This document shows positions 1 through 5,564 of a DNA stretch of 9,040 bases, piece after piece; the first letter of the stretch is position 1, and every line of letters begins with the position of its first letter. A program made the translations under genes and the position numbers. The notes beneath the pieces are model-generated. The model was not told the origin of the DNA. It did no database searches and was given only the letters and a program-made list of their open reading frames with translations. Source of the stretch: Clostridia bacterium (GTDB lineage: Bacteria; Bacillota_A; Clostridia; Oscillospirales; Acutalibacteraceae). Location of the stretch: NCBI GenBank assembly GCA_017503305.1, contig JAFVTJ010000113.1, positions 1 through 9,040 on the forward strand, in the 5' to 3' direction.

Positions 1-587
1 AAATGTTTGCAAAAGAAAAGCTTGGTGTAAACGTAGATTTTGTGGAGCTTACCACGAGTGAACGCTTACAAAAGCTTGAAGATGGCGAGGTTGACTGCCT
101 TTGGGGTGGTGTAATTTATAATGATAATTTACAAAGCAAGGCAAGCACTTCGGTTAAGTACGTCAAAAATGCGCAGGTCCTTGTAATGAAGGCCGACCGT
201 GTTAATGATTATAACGACGGATTTGAAATCAGAAATCTTAAGTTCGTGGTGGAAAAGGATTCCGAGGGTGCGTTTTACATTATCACACGCAACAGCTTTG
301 AAAATTGTACCGAGGTGGAATCGCAGCAGGCCGCTTTGGATATGGTGCAATCGGGCGAGGCCGATGCCGCTGTTGTGGATTACACCTTTGCAAAGGCCGT
401 AACCGCTAAGGGTAATAAATATAGTGATTTAGGTATAGGGTTTGATTTTTCAAGCGAGGCATACTGCGTGGCCTTTAGCAAGGATTCGGATATTACGGTA
501 ATGCTTAATACTTATATTAAGGAAGAGTGGGAAGCCGATTTGTCAAAACTTGCCACAAAATATGGTTTAACCTTGGTAAATGACTAG
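1..587 (+). CDS. Amino acid ABC transporter solute-binding protein, 3' part (family 3), 5' end outside window
   Basis: This is the C-terminal ~194 residues of a periplasmic-type (here presumably lipid-anchored, extracellular) binding protein of family SBP_bac_3. It aligns by eye with the complete binding protein at 864-1655: VDCLWGG matches IDCIWNG, NAQVLVMKAD matches NLQVVVVRKD, and ADAAVVDYTFAKA matches ADFAVLDAQLAKS. The C-terminal KLATKYGL matches ALADKYGV. The frame is already open at position 1. The ATG at 3-5 has no visible ribosome binding site and lies where the homologue is mid-domain, so it is not taken as the start. The Asp that holds the ligand alpha-amino group in this family is present (ADAAVVD). 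The Arg that usually binds the alpha-carboxylate (R104 in the neighbour) aligns with Leu. The ligand may therefore differ from a plain amino acid. A terminator follows, so this gene ends a unit separate from the next operon. Confidence 0.9.
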   Translation, partial: MFAKEKLGVNVDFVELTTSERLQKLEDGEVDCLWGGVIYNDNLQSKASTSVKYVKNAQVLVMKADRVNDYNDGFEIRNLKFVVEKDSEGAFYIITRNSFENCTEVESQQAALDMVQSGEADAAVVDYTFAKAVTAKGNKYSDLGIGFDFSSEAYCVAFSKDSDITVMLNTYIKEEWEADLSKLATKYGLTLVND

Positions 588-607
588 GATTATGCAAATT
601 GCACAAC

Positions 608-652
608 ACTTTGGCGCTTTAGTTATATAAAGTGCCAAAGTTATATTTTTTT
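608..652 (+). terminator. Rho-independent terminator after the first binding-protein gene
   Basis: A 14-bp stem (608-621 with 628-641, one G-U pair) has a 6-nt loop GTTATA and is followed by a T-rich run to 652. It sits 21 bp after the stop codon. Confidence 0.88.
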
Positions 653-663
653 GCAAAAAACAC

Positions 664-692
664 TTTACAAATTTAGTTTGGTGAAGTATAAT
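664..692 (+). promoter_or_regulatory. Promoter of the amino acid transporter operon, with overlapping imperfect palindrome
   Basis: The -35 box is TTTACA (664-669) and the -10 box is TATAAT (687-692), with a 17-bp spacer. This is a near-consensus sigma-A promoter with a predicted start near 699. An imperfect palindrome covers the same interval: ACTTTACAAA (662-671) and TTTGGTGAAGT (677-687), separated by TTTAG. Such a position would suit a repressor operator. The operator reading is inference. Confidence 0.75.
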
Positions 693-712
693 AACAACAT
701 CGACACGGCACC

Positions 713-747
713 GGAGGTAAAAAGAAATGAAAGTCCACCGAAACTAA
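713..747 (+). other. Possible leader mini-ORF (6 codons, MKVHRN) in the operon 5' untranslated region
   Basis: GGAGG (713-717) lies 9 nt before ATG (727-729), which is followed by five codons and TAA (745-747). This is a better ribosome binding site than that of the downstream gene. CGGAGG (712-717) could pair with CCACCG (735-740) inside the mini-ORF, apart from one A-A mismatch, which would hide the site. A U-rich run follows (754-769). The next 60 nt can form another hairpin (772-783 with 798-807, 2-nt bulge). The peptide shows no run of one amino acid, so a classical attenuator leader is not supported. It may be translated, or may be an accident of a purine-rich leader. Confidence 0.35.
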
Positions 748-863
748 ACTGAATATTTTTTATTTTTTTAACGGCTCACTTTACTTAAATAAATTACTAA
801 AGTGCCGAAACAACAAAACAAAATTAAACTTAAAAACAAAATTTGAAAAAGAGGTAATTAAAA

Positions 864-1655
864 ATGAAAAAATTATTAGCAGTACTTATGGCAGTATTTA
901 TGATTGTGGCTTGCTTCGCCGGTTGCGGCGCAAACGAAAAGGTTGTAACCGTTGGTTATACAGATTATGCTCCTATGAACTACAAAGACGACAGCGGTAA
1001 GCTTGTAGGCTTCGATACCGAGCTTGCTGAAAAGGTATTCGGCAACTTAGGCTACAAGGTTTTGTTCCAAGAAATCGTTTGGGAAAACAAGTATACCGAT
1101 CTTGATTCCGACACTATTGACTGTATCTGGAACGGCTTTACCGCTAACACCGCAGACGACGACGGCATTGCACGTGCTGAAAAGGTAGACTTCTCTTACA
1201 ACTATATGGAAAACCTTCAGGTTGTAGTTGTTCGCAAGGATGCAGGCATCACTAAGGCCGAAGATTTAAAGGGCAAGTTCGCTGTTGCTGAAAGCGGCTC
1301 CGCCGGCGAAACCTATGCAAAAGGCGCCTTTAAAGATATTTCTTTCAAAGGCTTTACAAAGCAAACCGATTGCTTGACCGAAGTTAAGGCTAAAACTGCT
1401 GACTTTGCCGTACTTGACGCTCAGCTTGCTAAGAGCTATTGCGGTAAGGGCGACTATGCTGACCTTGTAATCGTTGACGGTCTTGAAAGCGACGTTGAAT
1501 ATTATGCTATCGGCTTTAAGAAGGGCAGCGAGCTTACCGCAAAGGTAAACGAACAACTCGAAAAATTAGCTGCTGACGGCACAATCGCAGCTTTGGCAGA
1601 CAAATATGGCGTAGCAAACACTGCTATTAAAGATTTTTCTGACCAAAAGAAATAA
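864..1655 (+). CDS. Amino acid ABC transporter substrate-binding lipoprotein (family 3)
   Basis: Captures a polar amino acid outside the cell and delivers it to the permease/ATPase encoded next. The 263 residues match the usual family length. Residues 1-20 are a lipoprotein signal peptide (KK, hydrophobic core, lipobox FAGC), so Cys21 should be lipidated after cleavage by signal peptidase II. The SBP_bac_3 domain spans about 27-250. It has the conserved APMNY...GKLVGFDTELA start (36-55), the ligand carboxylate Arg104 in the ARAEKVDFS segment, and the amino-group Asp185 in ADFAVLD. The start ATG has AGAGG (850-854) 9 nt upstream. It is the first gene of a four-gene operon behind the promoter at 664-692. 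A stem-loop separates it from the permease, which should make this protein more abundant than its membrane partners. The exact substrate (glutamine, cystine, histidine, arginine and others) cannot be read from the sequence. Confidence 0.93.
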   Translation: MKKLLAVLMAVFMIVACFAGCGANEKVVTVGYTDYAPMNYKDDSGKLVGFDTELAEKVFGNLGYKVLFQEIVWENKYTDLDSDTIDCIWNGFTANTADDDGIARAEKVDFSYNYMENLQVVVVRKDAGITKAEDLKGKFAVAESGSAGETYAKGAFKDISFKGFTKQTDCLTEVKAKTADFAVLDAQLAKSYCGKGDYADLVIVDGLESDVEYYAIGFKKGSELTAKVNEQLEKLAADGTIAALADKYGVANTAIKDFSDQKK

Positions 1656-1669
1656 TTAAGAATTAGACG

Positions 1670-1701
1670 GTGTGGCGGGTCTATAGCCCGTCACACTTTT
1701 T
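1670..1701 (+). terminator. Leaky intra-operon terminator between binding protein and permease
   Basis: Stem GTGTGGCGGG (1670-1679) pairs with CCCGTCACAC (1687-1696), including one G-U pair. The loop is 7 nt and is followed by only five T (1697-1701). The permease ribosome binding site GAGG begins directly after the T run. The short U-tract and position suggest partial termination or mRNA 3' end protection that raises the binding protein over the membrane subunits, a common arrangement in such operons. Confidence 0.7.
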
Positions 1702-1713
1702 GAGGTAGTTAAA

Positions 1714-2409
1714 ATGTCTTTTTCAGAGGTAACTCTATTCCTTCTTGACGGATTTAAAATATCCCTACTTATCTTTGCGGTAACCCTTGTTTGCGGTATT
1801 CCGCTCGGCCTTCCGATAGCGTTTTGTTCTATGAGCCGCTTTAAAGCGGTTAAAGGTGTTTCAAAGGTTATTGTGTGGATCGTGCGTGGCATACCCTTGA
1901 TGCTTCAAATATTTATTATTTACTACGTGCCAGGGCTTTTGTTTGATTTCCCCATGTTTAGCCAAATAGATAAGTATATGTATATAAATTACGGCATAGC
2001 CGATGCGGGCCGAATTGTAGCGGTGCTTATTGCGTTTACTCTAAACTATGCCTGCTATTTTTCGGAAATTTATCGCGGCGGCATTGAAAGCATACCCAAA
2101 GGCCAGTATGAAGCAGGCTACGTTTTGGGTCTTACAAAGTCCCAAATTTTTAAGAATATCATATTAAAACAGGTTGTAAAACGCATTGTTCCGCCAATGT
2201 CTAACGAAATTATTACACTTATTAAGGACACCGCGCTTGCTAACTGTATTATGGTTTGCGAAATTATTAAGCAAGCAAAGGAATTGGCCGCAACAAAGGC
2301 TCTTGTTTGGCCGCTTTTCTACACAGGTGTCTTTTACCTTATATTTGTAGGTGTACTTACAATAGCTTTAGGCAAATTAGAGAAAAAACTCAGTTATTTC
2401 AGAGGTTAA
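1714..2409 (+). CDS. Amino acid ABC transporter permease (HisM/GlnP family)
   Basis: Membrane-spanning subunit of the polar amino acid importer; it forms the translocation path, probably as a homodimer since only one permease gene is present. The 231 residues fit the family. Hydrophobic helices lie at about 12-38, 52-75, 99-118, 160-182 and 196-221. The cytoplasmic coupling (EAA) loop is at about 131-153, starting QYEAGYVLGL and followed by the LKQVVKRIVPP segment (151-161) that contacts the ATPase. RGGIESIPKGQ (121-131), just before the loop, is highly typical. GAGG (1702-1705) lies 8 nt before the ATG. The gene is followed after only 3 nt by the ATPase gene, so the two are likely translationally coupled. 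Confidence 0.93.
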   Translation: MSFSEVTLFLLDGFKISLLIFAVTLVCGIPLGLPIAFCSMSRFKAVKGVSKVIVWIVRGIPLMLQIFIIYYVPGLLFDFPMFSQIDKYMYINYGIADAGRIVAVLIAFTLNYACYFSEIYRGGIESIPKGQYEAGYVLGLTKSQIFKNIILKQVVKRIVPPMSNEIITLIKDTALANCIMVCEIIKQAKELAATKALVWPLFYTGVFYLIFVGVLTIALGKLEKKLSYFRG

Positions 2410-2412
2410 GCT

Positions 2413-3171
2413 ATGTCGGTTTTAGAGGTTAAAAATATTAAGAAAACTTTCGGTAAAACCGAGGTTTTAAAGGGAATAGATTTCACTCTTGAAAAGGGTG
2501 AGGTTTTATCGATAATCGGTTCTTCCGGTAGCGGTAAAACCACATTACTTCGCTGCATCAACTTTTTGGAATTTGCCGAAGAAGGCACTATTTCGGTTGA
2601 TGGCAAGCAAATTTATGACGGCAGTAAGGGTGCGCTTACAAGTGAGGAGGAAATACGCCAAAACAGACTTCATTTTGGTCTTGTTTTTCAGTCCTTCAAC
2701 CTTTTTCCGCAGTACAACGTTTTAGAAAACATAACCTTAGCGCCCAACCTTTTAAAGCGCGGCACACCTGAAGAAAACAAGGCGCGTGCTTTAGAGCTTA
2801 TTGAGCGTGTAGGCCTTAGCGATAAAATAGATTTTTATCCATGGCAGCTTTCGGGCGGTCAGCAGCAACGTGTGGCCATTGCAAGAGCATTGGCGTTAGA
2901 CCCCGATATTCTTTGCTTTGACGAGCCGACCTCGGCTTTAGACCCAGAGCTTACGGGCGAGGTTTTAAAGGTTATAAAGGGTCTTAAAAGTAAGGATAGC
3001 ACAATGATCATTGTAACTCACGAAATGGAATTTGCTAAAAACGTTTCGGATAAGGTTATATTTATGGCCGATGGGGTTATTGAAGAAATAGGCACCCCTG
3101 AGGAGATTTTTGAAAACCCGCAGTCCCCAAAAACAAAGCAATTCTTAAGCAAATCCTTAGAAGAATTTTAG
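2413..3171 (+). CDS. Amino acid ABC transporter ATP-binding protein (GlnQ/HisP type)
   Basis: Cytoplasmic ATPase that drives the amino acid importer. All nucleotide-binding motifs are intact in 252 residues: Walker A GSSGSGKTT (36-44), Q-loop Gln93 (VFQSFNLFPQ), signature LSGGQ (146-150), Walker B ILCFDE (166-171, catalytic Glu171), D-loop SALD (174-177) and switch His203 (VTHEM). The FNLFPQYNVLENITLAP stretch (95-111) is typical of the polar amino acid uptake subfamily. The ribosome binding site AGAGG (2401-2405) lies inside the end of the permease gene, 7 nt before the ATG. The TAG stop overlaps the ribosome binding site of the next gene. Substrate-specific names such as glnQ or tcyC are not assigned because the ATPase does not reveal the substrate. 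Confidence 0.95.
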   Translation: MSVLEVKNIKKTFGKTEVLKGIDFTLEKGEVLSIIGSSGSGKTTLLRCINFLEFAEEGTISVDGKQIYDGSKGALTSEEEIRQNRLHFGLVFQSFNLFPQYNVLENITLAPNLLKRGTPEENKARALELIERVGLSDKIDFYPWQLSGGQQQRVAIARALALDPDILCFDEPTSALDPELTGEVLKVIKGLKSKDSTMIIVTHEMEFAKNVSDKVIFMADGVIEEIGTPEEIFENPQSPKTKQFLSKSLEEF

Positions 3172-3181
3172 GAGGATAATT

Positions 3182-3460
3182 ATGCCAACAAAAAAAGTAA
3201 CTAAAGAAATGATTAAAGAATTATACAATTTATTGGCATCCATAGAAAGCGAAGAGGATATTGAGCTTTTGTTTGAAGATTTGTGCACCAAAAAGGAAGT
3301 TGAACAAATGGCTCAGCGCATTACGGCTGCCAAGCTTTTAATGGAGGGCAAAACCTATATTCAGGTTATTGAAAAGACCGATATTTCCTCCGCAACCCTA
3401 AGTCGAGTATCTCGTTGCGTGCAATATGGCGAGGGTTATAAAAAATTTATAAAGGCATAA
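3182..3460 (+). CDS. YerC/YecD-family TrpR-related DNA-binding protein
   Basis: A 92-residue all-helical protein resembling the TrpR-related YerC/YecD family of Firmicutes. Typical elements are IELLFEDLCTKKEVEQMAQRI (27-47) followed by the helix-turn-helix region (about 57-82; YIQVIEKTDISSATLSRVSRC), where SSATLSRVSR is the probable recognition helix. E. coli TrpR uses the same fold to bind tryptophan and repress transcription. For the YerC branch, ligand and targets are not established to my knowledge. GGAGG (3171-3175) shares its first G with the stop codon of the ATPase gene, with 6 nt to the ATG, so it is firmly part of the transporter operon. Autoregulation of the operon is a reasonable inference; the palindrome over the promoter at 662-687 is a candidate site. 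Confidence 0.88.
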   Translation: MPTKKVTKEMIKELYNLLASIESEEDIELLFEDLCTKKEVEQMAQRITAAKLLMEGKTYIQVIEKTDISSATLSRVSRCVQYGEGYKKFIKA

Positions 3461-3464
3461 AAAT

Positions 3465-3502
3465 AAAAAATCGCCGAGAAGATAATTCTCGGCGATAATT
3501 TT
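3465..3502. terminator. Bidirectional terminator between convergent operons
   Basis: A perfect 11-bp stem, ATCGCCGAGAA (3470-3480) with TTCTCGGCGAT (3486-3496), has loop GATAA. On the - strand it is followed by TTTTTTATTTTT, a strong U-run that ends the regulator pair. On the + strand it is followed by AATTTTAT, which is weaker, and ends the transporter operon. It lies only 4 nt past the - strand stop codon. Confidence 0.9.
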
Positions 3503-4325
3503 ATCTAAGAAATCGCTTTTGCCGTTGATCAGCCATTAGAGTATGAGGACCCGAGTAATTAAATTCTTTGGCCATCAATAAAAGAGCTATAAGTCTATGG
3601 GTGGGTCTGGTGGCGTAGAGTGTGGTTGGTTGTTCATCGATTTCTAAATTCATTTTTTCAATCAAGCGCAAATCCAAAAGATCTTGCAATACATTTTCAA
3701 TCCGTTCTTCTTTAATGTCACAAGCATCGGCTAGTACTTCGGCTTCAAATACATAATTATAATCTTCTTTGTGAATGAATAAAACGGCGCGCATAGTGTC
3801 GATAGATGAAAGCTTTTCAAATATATTTCTAATTTCTTCTCCGTCGCCGATAGCCTTAGTATAGCATTCATCATATTTTGGGAAAATTGAGAAGAATGGC
3901 GAATTATCATTAGAAATTAAGGTGAAGCCATAATCACTAAGAATATATGAAGAATTTTTTAAGGAATTAAGCTCATTGGGTGAGTAGCGGGTATCAATTG
4001 GCGTTAAGCTGTCAAAAAAGCCTTTTTCAATTTGCCAACAAATATCACGCGCAAGGTGAAAGCGCTGTTCTGTTGGAGTGCTTTTTATAATGCTTATTAT
4101 ACGCCTTGAAACATCACTCATTGAGCAGGTGCTGTTGCCGAATAAGATATCAAGCGACGTGTCAAGAGCAGAACTTAAAGGTAGAAGGAGAGCGGCATCG
4201 GGATAGGTTTCGCTAGTTTCCCATTTAGAAACTGCTTGGGGCGAAATGCCGAGCATTCCCGCCAATTGTTCTTGGGTTATATTTTTTTCTTTTCGTATCT
4301 TTTTCAAGTTCTGAGAAAAGGTCAT
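3501..4325 (-). CDS. XRE-family transcriptional regulator with C-terminal winged-helix-like domain (second of a paralogous pair)
   Basis: A 274-residue predicted regulator. Residues about 4-63 are a Cro/CI-type helix-turn-helix (NLKKIRKEKNITQEQLAGML...ISPQAVSKWETSETYPD). A middle region (about 70-175) of unknown function follows, then a segment at about 177-252 that reads like a winged helix (VLADACDIKEERIENVLQDLLDLRLIEK). The C-terminal half aligns by eye with the upstream gene (AVLFIHK with VMYFIHS, ERIENVLQDL with KKVESILEKC), so the two are diverged duplicates. The GTG at 4337 is in frame, but the only ribosome-binding-like sequence (GAGG, 4338-4341) touches it. The ATG at 4325 lies 11 nt behind that GAGG and just after the upstream stop, so it is preferred; 3501-4337 is the alternative. 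Target genes and ligand are unknown. Confidence 0.85.
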   Translation of the reverse strand: MTFSQNLKKIRKEKNITQEQLAGMLGISPQAVSKWETSETYPDAALLLPLSSALDTSLDILFGNSTCSMSDVSRRIISIIKSTPTEQRFHLARDICWQIEKGFFDSLTPIDTRYSPNELNSLKNSSYILSDYGFTLISNDNSPFFSIFPKYDECYTKAIGDGEEIRNIFEKLSSIDTMRAVLFIHKEDYNYVFEAEVLADACDIKEERIENVLQDLLDLRLIEKMNLEIDEQPTTLYATRPTHRLIALLLMAKEFNYSGPHTLMADQRQKRFLR

Positions 4326-4326
4326 T

Positions 4327-5190
4327 TTAGTTTTCACCTCGTATTATTTTTACATTTCGTGAACAGTTGTATTCGTAATTATTATTAAAAGTCATTTTTT
4401 GATAAGCGATTGAAAGTATTGATAGAATAAGCCCATCGCCATAAGACCCATATATGTAGATATCCTTGTTTTTTAAATGGGCGTCAATTTTTGAAGCCAA
4501 AGCTAGTTTACAACATTTTTCCAATATGCTTTCTACCTTTTTAGTATCCACTCCCGTATTATTTGTAATATAATTGACGGTAAAGGTTTCTGAGCAAGCT
4601 TTGGAATGGATAAAATACATTACTTTTAGTACATCAGCATCGGCAAGAAAGGATAAAATGTCTATAATGCGGTTTTGACTTGCAGTGTCTAAAAGCCAAG
4701 CAAAATTAGAGTTGTTTTGCCACTGCATTACTGCAAAATTAACATCTTTTGAACATACTGCAAAATTGAAAAATGATTCTTGCGCAATGCGGTATTGAGA
4801 ATGGCGAGCGTTCTGTGGCGGAATGGGTGGAAAATCATCATAGTTGTTGTCTGCTTCACGGCAAATTGTGTTAAAGGTAGCGGGGTAAATTTCTTTAACA
4901 ATTTCAAAAATTTTTAATATTGTCTGGCGCTTATCCAAATTTTTAAAAAGGTTTCCTAGTACCGCTTTTGTGCTGTTTTCTTCTGTCTTAAGACCCAAAA
5001 GTGTGTCGGTGCTTACATTATAATAACGTGAAAGGGCGACAAGCATCTCAAGGTCGGGCGCGGAAGTTCCGTTTTCCCATTTTGAAATAGTTTTATTGGA
5101 TATTTGAAGTGCTTCGGCTATTTCTTCTTGTGTTGCGCCTTTAGCCTTTCTTAATTCGGTAAGCTTTGCGGCTATGCTTATTTCGGTCAT
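4327..5190 (-). CDS. XRE-family transcriptional regulator with C-terminal winged-helix-like domain (first of a paralogous pair)
   Basis: A 287-residue predicted DNA-binding protein. The N-terminal Cro/CI-type helix-turn-helix is at about 8-66 (LTELRKAKGATQEEIAEALQ...ISNKTISKWENGTSAPD). A linker and a middle region follow, with a PPIPPQ stretch at 121-126. The C-terminal part (about 185-262) carries the same winged-helix-like pattern as its paralogue. The ATG is 7 nt behind a GAGG site. The stop TAA (4329-4327) is separated by one base from the preferred ATG of the next gene, indicating co-translation. The pair is driven by the promoter at 5237-5265. A divergent pair of DNA-binding paralogues in one operon suggests that they heterodimerise or act on related sites; that is inference. 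No sensory domain is recognised. Confidence 0.87.
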   Translation of the reverse strand: MTEISIAAKLTELRKAKGATQEEIAEALQISNKTISKWENGTSAPDLEMLVALSRYYNVSTDTLLGLKTEENSTKAVLGNLFKNLDKRQTILKIFEIVKEIYPATFNTICREADNNYDDFPPIPPQNARHSQYRIAQESFFNFAVCSKDVNFAVMQWQNNSNFAWLLDTASQNRIIDILSFLADADVLKVMYFIHSKACSETFTVNYITNNTGVDTKKVESILEKCCKLALASKIDAHLKNKDIYIYGSYGDGLILSILSIAYQKMTFNNNYEYNCSRNVKIIRGEN

Positions 5191-5236
5191 AAAAACACCT
5201 CGTTTTAAATATTCAAACTCCGGATTTTGTAATTCT

Positions 5237-5265
5237 ATTGTATTTTAAACTCGCAGTAGAGTCAA
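5237..5265 (-). promoter_or_regulatory. Promoter of the XRE regulator pair
   Basis: On the - strand, -35 TTGACT (5265-5260) and -10 TACAAT (5242-5237) are separated by 17 bp. The predicted start is near 5230, about 40 nt before the ATG at 5190. Confidence 0.75.
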
Positions 5266-5282
5266 TAGAGCAAAATTGGTAT

Positions 5283-5303
5283 AATTCTCTGTTATAGAGA
5301 ATT
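5283..5303. repeat. Perfect 8-bp inverted repeat upstream of the regulator promoter
   Basis: AATTCTCT (5283-5290) and AGAGAATT (5296-5303) flank GTTAT. It lies about 18 bp upstream of the -35 box of the regulator pair, so it could be an autoregulatory operator. It could also be the foot of the tRNA-repeat region. No T-run makes it a convincing terminator for the - strand; four T follow on the + strand. Confidence 0.45.
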
Positions 5304-5340
5304 TTTCAAGAAAAAACAATCCAAGGTGGAAAATCTGTAT

Positions 5341-5373
5341 AAAAAGAAAAGAACTGGTTTAAAACCAGTTCTT
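5341..5373 (-). terminator. Second terminator downstream of the tRNA-Leu region
   Basis: A perfect palindrome, AAGAACTGGTTT (5349-5360) with AAACCAGTTCTT (5362-5373), is followed on the - strand by TTTTCTTTTT. Its tRNA-proximal arm shares CAGTTCTTAC with the terminator directly after the tRNA (5532-5564), so the two are duplicates, with this copy better paired. Confidence 0.75.
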
Positions 5374-5393
5374 ACTTTGGTGCGAGTGATGGG
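5366..5393. repeat. Direct repeat copy A: duplicated 3' end of tRNA-Leu plus terminator arm
   Basis: 28 bp identical, except for one base, to 5557-5584. It comprises the last bases of the tRNA (T-stem GGG, acceptor strand, CCA end) and the first 12 bp of its 3' flank. Beyond the T-stem bases the similarity stops abruptly, so this is a fragment and not a second tRNA. Confidence 0.85.
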
Positions 5394-5531
5394 TGAGGTT
5401 GCGAGCGCTCGCGGTGCGAGATACAGCGAGCAAAACGAAGCGCCGCGGTCGACAAGCGAGATACGGCAGTATCGAGTCGTCGGGAACCGCAAGAGTGAAA
5501 GAACCGAAGGTTCAAGTCCCCAAAGCATTGT
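5374..5531. other. GC-rich structured insert next to tRNA-Leu, possible non-coding RNA or mobile repeat
   Basis: This segment is far richer in G+C and CpG than its neighbours. It contains five GCGAG words (5382, 5401, 5416, 5426, 5456), a 12-bp palindrome (5401-5412) and a 12-bp near-direct repeat (5416-5427 and 5456-5467). It also has a nested hairpin: 5445-5449 with 5486-5490, 5450-5453 with 5476-5479, and 5460-5464 with 5469-5473. A further hairpin pairs 5501-5505 with 5509-5513. CTTTGG (5375-5380) can close the whole against CCAAAG (5520-5525). Both strands are open for about 70 codons, but those frames run through the terminator palindrome and tRNA fragment and have no good start, so no protein is called. 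On the - strand it lies between the two terminators downstream of tRNA-Leu and would be made by read-through. Confidence 0.6.
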
Positions 5532-5564
5532 AAAAAAATAAGAACCAACTAAATGTCAGTTCTT
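5532..5564 (-). terminator. Terminator of tRNA-Leu
   Basis: On the - strand, AAGAACTGAC (5564-5555) pairs with GTTGGTTCTT (5549-5540), including two G-U pairs, around loop ATTTA. ATTTTTTT follows (5539-5532). It lies 4 nt past the encoded CCA. Confidence 0.85.

Noticed and set aside
3..5. ATG at 3 as the true start of the first gene
   Set aside because: It falls in the middle of the binding-protein domain and has no ribosome site or signal peptide; the gene is cut by the window edge.
662..769. Classical attenuator: pairing of TTTAGTTTGGTG (672-683) with the mini-ORF region followed by a U-run
   Set aside because: The left arm lies in the promoter spacer upstream of the predicted transcript start, so it would not be in the RNA; the U-run is not directly after any stem in the transcript.
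1656..1892. - strand 78-codon frame over the start of the permease gene
   Set aside because: Shadow of the permease reading frame; no ribosome site or promoter.
4326..4337. GTG at 4337 as start of the second XRE gene
   Set aside because: The only GAGG nearby abuts this codon; the ATG at 4325 has that GAGG 11 nt upstream and lies just past the upstream stop. It remains a possible alternative.
5374..5531. CRISPR-like or tandem repeat array in the GC-rich insert
   Set aside because: The GCGAG words are short, unevenly spaced and without spacer-repeat regularity.
5326..5541. Open + strand frame of 71 codons (and a - strand frame 5292-5528) across the GC-rich insert
   Set aside because: Both frames run through the terminator palindrome and the tRNA 3' fragment, have no convincing ribosome site, and their composition reflects the repeat and not coding sequence.
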